From Daphnia carinata (lineage: Eukaryota; Arthropoda; Branchiopoda; Diplostraca; Daphniidae), in NCBI RefSeq assembly GCF_022539665.2, contig NC_081335.1, positions 7,564,001-7,628,000 of the forward strand: a stretch of 64,000 bases of DNA. Reading direction: 5' to 3'. Below the pieces are notes generated by a model. It saw only the letters and a list, made by a program, of their open reading frames with translations, did not search any database and was not told the DNA's origin. Made by a program: the position numbers and the translations under genes. Every line of letters starts with the position of its first letter. The first letter of the stretch is position 1. Positions 52,500 to 61,692 of the stretch are shown piece by piece.

Positions 52500-54470
52500 G
52501 CCATTGTTTGTGGCGTCCTGACGCTAGATTTGACTTGAAAATGCCGTTCCCTGAAGAAAATAACAATAGACTTGTTTCGGATAGTTTGATCTATGGAGTG
52601 ATCAGTGATAATGTTGAGAAATCAAGGTATATAATAATAAAGTTTAAAGGTTATAATATGAGAGGCAGTTTTTGTAAATGGAAAAAGAGAAAACAAGAAC
52701 TTGAAAGTGTTGTCTAAACAAAATTTATAGGAAATGAGGACCCAAAAAATCATGATTTCTAGCTTATTGACCAACATTCCAATTGAAAGTGTATCTACAG
52801 TTGACGATCTCAATAGCAATAAGCTTGGTGTTGAACAGGAAGAATGTCTAGCAGCTAACACCTCACACTTAACAGGTATGTGTTAATCTTTACGTTTAAG
52901 GAAGACGGGCCAGCTTATTCCATCTATTTTCAGGGAAAAGGCTGGATTTGTCTGATAGAACAATGAAAACCAAACTTAAAAGGAGTTAGAAAAATTGAAG
53001 AAGAAGAAATTAAAAAAGAAAAATAACAAGAAGTGGTCCTGAATTGCCCAACTTCCACAAGCCACCAAGGCAGCATCAGTGTCATCAACCTCTGATCCCA
53101 CAGAGTTTGTCAAAACAGGTATTCCTGAACCAAGACCAACAAGTACACCGCTAACACCAATTTTCAACAGCGAAGGCTGCCTAGTATTCAGCAAATTTGA
53201 TTTAGGAGAACTATCTAATCCCTCACCCATTCTGAACAAGAACACTTTAGATTGAAAAGTAGCAACGATAAAAAAAAAACTCAAAGCCAAAGTGAAAATC
53301 TTGGATGGCCAAGCTGAAGTTGGAATGTGAGAAGTATTGAAGAGAAACAGGCATGAAAAGGTGCTTTGCAAAGAGCTGAAGGTTTTCAGGTAACCTTTCA
53401 ATTTGACATACATATTTGTAAGATCTTAAATAATTTTAACCTTTCTGTATTGCAATAGGTAAAAAACAATGTGGAATGGCTTGCTAAATCTATTATGAAA
53501 CAAGATGAAATCAAATCAGATAGTAAAAAGAAGTTGGCTGAACGCATCGAAGAATAGGAAAAGAGAAAGGAATAACAACAGAAAACTAGAAAAGCCAACA
53601 TTAAGAAAAAGAAAACTGAGAAGAAAGAACATAAACTGAATGAACGCCTCACACTTAACAGGTATGTGTTAACATTTACATTTAAGGAAGACCGGCCAGT
53701 TTATTCCATTGATTTTCAGAGGAAAAGCTGGAATTGTCTGATAAGACAACGAAAATCCAATTTAAACGGAAGTTAGAGGGAATGAAGAAGAAATTAAAAA
53801 GAAAAAGTAAGAAGAAGAGGTCCTGAATTGCCAAACATGCTCGAGCCACCAAGGCAGTATCTGTGTCATCAACCTCTGGTCTTTCAGAGTTTGTTCAAAC
53901 AGAAATTCCTGAACCAAGACTAGCAAGTACACTGGCAACACCAATTTTTAACAGTGAAGGCTGCCTAGTTTCCAGCAAATTTGATTTTGGAGAACTATCT
54001 AATTCCTCACCCATTCTGAAAAAGACCACTTTATATCCAGAAGTGGCAACGATTAAAATGAAAGAAAATAAAACTTAAACCAAAAATGAATATCTTGGTA
54101 GGCCAAGCTGAAGCTGAGAATGCAAGAAGCATTGAAGAGAAACAGGCATGAAATGGTGCTCTGCAAATAGCTGAAGGTTTTCAGGTAAACTTTCAATTTG
54201 ACAAAAATATTTGTAAGATCTTCAAAACTTTTAACCTTTCTGTATTGCAATAGGTAAAAGACTATGTGGAATTGCTTGCCAAATCAATTAATGAACGAGA
54301 TCAAATCAGAAAGTAACATAAATTGCGCTGAACGAAACGAAGAAAAGGAAAAGAGAAAGGAATAACAACAGAAAAAGAGAAAAGCCAACATTAAGAAAAA
54401 TAAAACTGAAAAGAAAGAACGTAAAGTGAATAAACTAAAGAAAAAAGGCAAATTTACCGTATGAAAGACT
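52500..54470 (+). pseudogene. Intron-bearing gene unit in the right arm of E2
   Basis: This mirrors the left arm and corresponds to E1 29,500-31,530. A first exon may start at 52,540 (MPFPEENNN) and end at a GTATAT donor near 52,627. Later exons: about 53,080-53,280 and 53,863-54,078 (FVQTEIPEPRLAS, FNSEGCLV, DFGELS). Introns GTAACC/GTAAAC...CAATAG lie near 53,390-53,458 and 54,184-54,253, and GTATGTG...TTTCAG near 53,661-53,719. Frames are broken by stops. Two copies of the gene per element, one per strand, would give complementary transcripts. Confidence 0.4.
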
Positions 54471-55651
54471 GATACTGACTCATGGATGAGCTAAACTCTT
54501 GTTCTTTCATGTGCAGCCATGTCGTGATAGTTTTATAAAAAAATACACTGGCATGCCTTCTATGATCGTGAAAAATTTGAAGAAAAAATATCTTAGATTC
54601 ATTTAAAAAGGTTTAGTGTCTTCACTAATAACAGACTCTCATTTAAAAAAAAAGTCCGTCATGGTAGAAAATTGATTTGTCATTATTAGTAGCTTTGTTA
54701 ACGTAAAGTGTAAAGCTTCCTTATATCTCAATGTATTATGTGATGTGTAATTAGGTAATCAATAGCTGCTTGAAAATGTGCAAAAGGTGAAAACAGGACA
54801 CGAAGAACGAACAGAATCATTTATAGCAGTAGGTTATGATTTTAATGTATTTATTGGGCTCTTTGTAATTGTTAAAAGAATTGAAAATGTATAAGGAATA
54901 AATGGTATTAGAATCCATATTGAATTACATAATCTTTGTTTTGGTCCTTGCCTCAGACAATAATTTAAGTTTGTAATATTATTCCTATAAACATTATTTA
55001 TCAAATGTTAATGATAATAAACTAGTCTTCGTGGTAACATATATTTTTGTTCCCAGCAACCACAAAAGCCCCGCGGAACTCATTCAGTTTCCGTATTCCC
55101 AACGAATCAGTGGTCTTTACCTATGGCATAAGTATCGACAAAAAGAAGCTATATGGGAGATGGACTGGGGGTTGGGGGAATAATGAAAGAGGGTGGACAG
55201 AACAAGGCTAAGTGCGAAAAACATTTATTTTTTGTATTACATTTAAAAAAGCGATGGTAGTTCAATAAACAAAAATTGTGAAAAATGAACTTTATTAAAC
55301 GGGATATTAGCAATATATAAATACTAATATAATCCGAAATTAGATTGCAACCGAATAAATAATCCAAGATTAACTAGCGTACAAACGCTAACATTGTTTG
55401 ATCTCTGCAAACCTTAAAGAAAATCACGGTTTCAGCAACCTTTGTACACTCCAAATTCCACGGAATAGGAGGTGGGAAATACAATTTTCGAAACAAACAT
55501 AAAGTTTGTAAGAAAATGGAAATTGAGCGGAGAAAAAGGCCCACTTTTGAATTTGGAAAAAAGTGGGCCTTTTTCGTATGGGCCTTTTTCGTCTGGGCCT
55601 TTTTCGCGGGCCTTTTTCGTCTGGGCCTTTTTCTCCGACCTCCATACATGA

Positions 55652-56000
55652 ACGTCATACCTGAAGCAGAAAAAAATCCAACAACAAGAAGTTCCGGAAA
55701 GTTGGAATAACGAAGGCTGACGAATAGCAGCCAGAAGAATCGTCAGCAGAATGCAAACAATTTTAAAAGGAACGGAAAACGCAGTAGATAAACTAACAAA
55801 TATAAAAAAAGTAATTAATACCAACTGCAGAAGTCGCTAGAAATCTCGTTGATGGTTGAGGATCAATCCTTAAATGGCTGTTTGGAGTCTCAACAAACGA
55901 ATTTAGAAGATAAGTCAATACAAGATCAACAGTCTAACACAACCTGTTTCTCGAAATCAAAGAGAAGTAATCAACATCATCGACAAACAAGCGACGACAG
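55652..56000 (+). pseudogene. Decayed end of the Gypsy remnant
   Basis: Sequence beyond E2 continues the remnant cut at 47,715, with short frames such as 55,849-56,058 that run on into the following LTR. No purine tract precedes 56,001, so this is flanking sequence, not the 3' end of the element whose LTR follows. No recognisable domain. Confidence 0.4.
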
Positions 56001-57279
56001 TCTAACGAATCGTCTAGCGAAGCCCCTTCTTGCCTTCCTTTCTCAAATAGAAAAATAGAATTATACATAGAGAATCTTATACCTGTAGCTCCCTTTTACT
56101 TAGAGCTTTCATTTACTAACATAGTTCTAAAATCCCATTAAGAAATTCAAATAACGAAAACATGCCTCGGCACGTTCGCTAAAAATAGATTTATTTCGGT
56201 TGGCCTGGCATTGCCCAAAATGGCCTAAAACCGTAGGCCCGATTTTTAGATATCGTCCAAATTCGTTCGATACCGCCCGAATTTACCCGCCTATACCTCT
56301 CTATTACGCCCAAAGTCGCCCGATATCGCCTGATTTCGCCGCCTACCCTTTAACACTGTTCCGTATAGCTCTCACGGTCGATGGCTAACATATAAAAAGC
56401 CATCGGCAACTTCCAGTTGACAGTTGAACCCTGAAAGAACTTATCTTGTGTAATTGGAAACACTCTGTTAAGTTCCGTGTGCCGTATTAGTGTTCTGTTC
56501 TGTTCTGTGTAGACCTTTTCAGCATGCTTTTTGAGCCGATACCTCATTTCCGCCAGCTAGAGTAAGTTCCCCTTCTTAATAATATTTCAATACAACTGTC
56601 TTAGTTGTTCCTTATTATAGTATGACCAAGGAATTGATGGGCAGTTTTAGGCTCTTAGAGCGCATTTTGGCGTCAACCTTTTGTTGAACTTTTTTAGTTT
56701 AACTTTTCGTCAAAGTTGATGCCAAAATGGTAGTTCAGCGCTAGCTCAACCAAACAGTTCAGAAGGGGGAAGAGTTCAAGTTCAGCCGAAGGCAAATGGT
56801 GGTCTGGACCACCGTTAGGGCGCATTTGTGCGTCAACCTTTTGTTGAACCTTCTTAGTTCAACTTTTCGTCAAGGTTGACGCCAAAACGGAAAAGTTGAG
56901 CAAAAGTTTAGAAAGGGGAGGAGTTGCAGTTCAGCTGAAGGTCAACGGTGCTCTGGACCACCGTTGAAAAAGCTCAACTGTTTCAGTTGAACCTCCCGAT
57001 GGCGTTGTCGCCAAAACAGTCCCCTAGTTGAACCATCTACCGGGCAGTTGACGCAAAAATACAAGTTCACTAAAAAAGTTGAACTAAAAGTAGACGCCAA
57101 AATGCGCTTCGAACTATAACGTTCGGCTAGCTACTTGTGGTGTATAAATGCACGATCATTCTATCAAAATACGTATTGTTTTGTGCTTACCTATACGCGG
57201 AATTGTAAGAAACAGCGCCGAATTTAGTTTTATTTTTCCGTATTAGAGTCAATATGACAACGTCGTGCCCTCCTTTACA
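56001..57279 (+). repeat. LTR of the element A family (5' position) with MITE
   Basis: Homologous to 4,510-5,257 along both sides of an insertion: the GAATCGTCTAGCGAAGCCCC start, the GCCCGA-rich block, CATATAAAAAGCCATCGGCAA around the TATA box, and the ATGACAACGTCGTG...CTTTACA end. The first bases are TCTAACG rather than TGTAACG. TGGTGGCAGCGG follows two bases after its end, so it is a 5' LTR. The extra length is due to the MITE at 56,660-57,107. Confidence 0.75.
56660..57107. mobile_element. MITE with nested hairpins in the LTR
   Basis: Perfect 15-base inverted ends: GCGCATTTTGGCGTC at 56,660 and its complement ending 57,107. Inside are two related hairpin units, each with GCGTCAACCTTTTGTTGAAC followed by an inverted partner. 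The element A LTR at 4.5-5.3 kb lacks this block, which shows it is an insertion. No coding; no clear target duplication. Confidence 0.7.
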
Positions 57280-58944
57280 TCTGGTGGCAGCGGTTTTCGA
57301 AATCACTTACAATGTCGCTGTATACAGGTGCTAAACCTAAGACAAGACGTAGGCTACTTTTCTCCAAAAAGCTAGCAAATCTGTTGACATTTTCACTGAA
57401 ATTTTTTATATTACAAATAACACAATTGAACTGAGTCAGTCTGACACTTATATGACCTTCGATCCCTCGTCTTTTCGAACGAGATCTACCATTCTAGTCT
57501 GAACTACGTGCCGTTGAGTCAGGTAGATAACCCCGAGGCTATTTTACGATCCAAGCGGATGCGCGTCCAAGACACAGATAAGAAAAAGCTGTCTTTTGTA
57601 GACAAAATTACTTATTTCTTCTCACCAAAAAATCGACCAAATACCGCAATTTATCAATAAGTTGCGAAATTCCCCACGAAGGGTATACTAAAATAGAAAC
57701 CATAGCTACCGAAATATGCCCTATTGTCCCGGCGACGCCGACCGCCCTCATCCCTAAATCATGTAGCATAAGCGAAACCTCAAAAATCGATCTAGTAATT
57801 GACGAAGCACACCAAACACAAATCAGCGTTCCGATCACCTTCACAGTGAACCACCAAATACCAGCACTCTACCGGCAAATATTCAATCACACGACGCCCA
57901 ACTTCACCACAGAAGCCATTAACAATCTTATACCTTTCGTACCGTACGTCGATATCGATAACATCCTTACAGCTCCCAGCCAACACAGCAACGCTATCGG
58001 CGGAGACGAAGAGAGCAACAATATCATAGAATATCCCCTAAAGTCCAAACCAACTCATGGAAAAGTGGACAATTTCGGCAAGGATCGCGACATTACACAA
58101 ACAATACGCCCAACTACTTCGGCAAATATTAAACGTCTCCGCCCAGCATATCCGCAAGCCAGTGCAATAATCCTGCATATCTATAATCATCTACAACGAC
58201 ACTAGAGAAAATCCCGTCCGAACAACAAATCTACTCTCTTCGACAGGCTATTCAACGCGTGTACCTGGAGAATTGCGACCAAGACTCCCAGTTACCACTT
58301 CCAACTCACTTTTGCGACCTATTGCGCAAACTAACCGAACTCGTAGGGAGGGTGAAACTTGCGGAGGTCCAACAAACCACGCAACAGCAGGCGAGCGATC
58401 TGACAGCCGTTTTGTGTGCATTTGTGAACTGCCTTAAACGAGATCAAATCAATCCTTCAATTCAGCGAAGTAAAGGGTCAATTCGTGCAAACAGCGCAGA
58501 CATACACAAAACCGCTGTGTAAGCAAGCAAATATCAAGCAAGAGAGACGCCAGGGAGCTCATTCTCTTATACAACCATTCAAAACCTTTGCAACAACTCT
58601 GAACGCAAAGCATCAGATAGCAACCACACTAATATGTACCAGAAGGAATCAATTGGTCAAACCCCTGTTCGACCTCAGCCACATTACAACTCTCTCGTCA
58701 CCGTTGAAGGGCAAAGTTCAATTTCCCGCAACCGAAACACAAACGGACCAGTTTATACCCTCCACAAGAAATACAAAACCCTTACACTCTCGGGATTCAT
58801 ACAAACCGAGCACAGCCTCTAAACCAAATCGACACATACATGTCGTATCCAAAGGGAGCGGACTATTAACCAATCGAAGGAAATACAAACGCCTGGGGAT
58901 ATCACGGTGACTGCTCACCCACCAAATAGATCAAAGACCACGAG
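57280..58944 (+). pseudogene. Decayed 5' internal region (gag) of an element A relative
   Basis: TGGTGGCAGCGG (about 57,282-57,293) is the likely primer site and an ATG follows at 57,311. Short frames at 57,846-58,205, 58,259-58,522 and 58,485-58,910 suggest a broken Gag: a helical stretch (LRKLTELVGRVKLAEVQQ) and a basic, Gln/Thr-rich tail. Because gag of element A lies outside the window, homology cannot be checked. It is ended by R3b. Confidence 0.45.
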
Positions 58945-60018
58945 CCCACAGGCACATCTCCTTCCTGGGAACCTCCTAAAAGGCTCTTAGCCTCCTCAGC
59001 GCATCAATCATACCGTTGTGATGTACTGAGGAGGGCCACAAGAGGCTGGAAAATTGTGCAGAAACATGCCAATATTTTCAATTCAAGAATTTGTTGGTGA
59101 TATGCTCGGGAGTGCTTTAGAAGATACCTCCATGAAAGTAAGACTCGTGAGTTTTAAAGTATCACAAAGACATTTGGCTCAAGTAGAATTGTTAGATAGT
59201 GTATGTTTTCGGGTTTACCATTTCAAATTTGAATTAAAAATTAGAAATTTATAATTAGGTAACGATAGTAGTATGAAATACTAAAAAATTTAGGAAATTG
59301 GAAAAGTTTGTTATGGATACTATAAAGTGCAATATAAGTAATAAATATTTTTGATTTTGCTCTAATAGTATTTTGTTAAATGAACTCTATTAAATACAAT
59401 ATAGTTCATGTTCTCGTGTAATTTTAATTAAAAAAGCATAAGAAAAAAAGGTTTTGTGAACCATTTAAGTAATGGGTAAACACCATCGGTATTTTAAAAA
59501 GGAAAATGCATGTAAGCCGACGGTTTTTACGCTATATGTTGTCTACCGGATTGGAGGCTCACCGTTCCAATTGAAACAATTTGTGAAAATAGTCCTATCT
59601 CTACATAGAAATAGGACTGACGCGTTGGTAAAATAGGACTGACCAAAAATATTTTAAAAGTCAGTCTTATTTCACCACCAATTCCATTAAAAGATAAAGT
59701 TTTTGAAATTGAATATACAATTTCCAATATTCTATTGTCGTTTAATATTCATTTTAAGTGTTAATTACATTCAATTCCTATAAAACTAACATAAAGCCGC
59801 TGGGTATATCGAAAACATATGTCACGCAATTTTTTTCGTCATGGGAGGTTCTTGGTACTACCTGAGGATGATGTAAGAGGGACTGAAGAGCCTGTCAGGC
59901 AGCTACCAGGTAACAAAAAAGAAGGTTCTAAGAGGAAGCGAGGCCGGTTATGGGGAAGACTGGGGAGGATAGCAGGATGTTCTGCGGAGGTACTTAGAAC
60001 CCAGTTGTGCTGTGTGGG
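58945..60018 (+). mobile_element. TIR element R3, copy b
   Basis: Same orientation and near-identical to 22,690-23,747, 1,074 bases. The left end reads CCCACAGGCACATC, with small changes from copy a. It contains the GAAATAGGACTG cluster at about 59,590-59,680. Flanking bases do not show a clear duplication. Confidence 0.65.
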
Positions 60019-60099
60019 TACGTGCAAGGCAGAGAGTCGATATCAAATATTATAATATTAAAGCGTAAGATGATTTGCTTCGATTTTGTTGTGTTTAAA

Positions 60100-61692
60100 A
60101 AGATTTATCGATCCTAAACACACCTTACTATCGGAAGGTATACTACTGGTACGAAGCTAAAAAACAAAAAAAAAACATTTTCGTGTGTTGGGCCAGTACC
60201 TTCCGGTAGTGGTATTAAACAAACCATTTCCCACCTGAATATTTAAATAATCATTCTCTCAAATGAAACAAAAAATACATGAAAATGTTACCTATTAATC
60301 GAAGAATAGACTCACTCTATCCTCGCTCAAATTTAAAATCAATAGTCAAAATTAACAAAAATGTTATGAAAGACACCTTGAATTTCAATATGTAATTTAC
60401 ACAGGGAAAAGCACTCATGAAATAAATATGGCGGATTTCGGCGTTGCCGCATGGAAAATTTCATGCTTTTCGCATTGCGAACCAGATGTATATTAAGTAT
60501 CAGAAGCCAGTATTAGTTCAGTGTTACGCCGTTAGAGCACAAACATTGGTACAGCTGGATTCTGATGCCTACTGAAAGACCACTGGACAGTAATGTCAGA
60601 CATTTTCATAATTCTTAATTGCCTTCTTTAAGCTCAAAGCCTTCCGTTTGTAAATGAGACCAAATTTGGCCTACTGGCTGAGTACTTTGCCTGTCTCATT
60701 TTTGCAACTGCAATCCAATGTTTAAAATCACATTCACAGTTGAACTTGTCATGATTTACCAAGTATTGTCGCTGGCTATGCTACTAGTTTCGGGTTGCTA
60801 GTTGCGCGTACGAGACATTTCCCAATATATCCCCAACTTGAAATATTGCAATATTGTTTCTAGTAGGACTTAAAGTTAAGGGATAGATAGCATTTATATT
60901 TACCCAAACGCGCACTATCCACCGACAATACCATGCACCACAAAAAGACGTTTCACTCTGAATTATTTAAGGGTCGTTCCTTTTCCAGTTGGTGTATTCT
61001 TTTTCTTTGCCCACTTCGTCTTTTTTCACCTTATCGCCCATTATTTTAGCAATTACCTAATCTATCACATCCCGATTTTGTGTGCTAAGTTGAAGTCCCA
61101 ATTCATAGCTCACTGGACAAATTAAGCGAAAAGTCTTATCATTTATGAATAGATCCTCGTGTTATTGAGTGTCTCTTGCGAGAGGTACAGTTGCGATGGA
61201 AAGTACACAGCGTTATTTTGACACGAGGAAAGATAGCTTTTTAGTGAATGACATCCGGAGCGCAATATTAAAGAATGAGTGGTGTTTTTGACGGACTTAT
61301 GTATAAAGAATGCAATCAATGTCACTGTACACTTGTATACAAGAAAACAGGTGGTCGTCGCAATTCAGTTGAACTTTGAAACACGAGAACGAAAACAAGA
61401 GTGAGAAAAAAAAATAACTTTCGTAGTCCTGTGTCCATATTGTCAAGGAAAACAGAACGAGAAGATACACCAATCAACATATAGAAAATAAAACATGTAA
61501 AAAAGAAACAGCTAATTAAATGTAAATCAACAAAAAATTAATCATGTAAGCATTAAACCATAAATATTTACATGATATCTAGGAATCACTAACAGGGTCT
61601 GAAATATTAAATAGAAATGACTTTTTATGATAAACAGCAGAGTGATTAAAACAAATGGTAGTAGTAAGAGTTTGATGTACCCCAAGGTTAAT
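60100..61692 (+). repeat. Repeat R4, copy b
   Basis: Inverted relative to 10,868-12,206. It starts near GATCCTAAACACAC and ends CCCCAAGGTTAAT at 61,692, where copy a continues with different sequence, so the DIRS-like element marks its end here. It has a private middle segment at about 60,790-61,330. No gene recognised. Confidence 0.7.

Larger units (their letters stand above)
47724..55643. mobile_element. Giant palindromic DNA transposon E2
   Basis: ATACATGA is duplicated exactly at 47,716-47,723 and 55,644-55,651, giving an element of 7,920 bases. The left arm (47,724-51,162) is the reverse complement of the right arm (52,494-55,643) along almost its whole length. The arms carry the same terminal GACGAAAAAGGCCCA stack and the same intron-bearing unit as E1, once on each strand. 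The centre holds a separate 1.3-kb insertion. With E1 this defines a family with 8-bp duplications. No known transposase is recognised. Confidence 0.8.
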
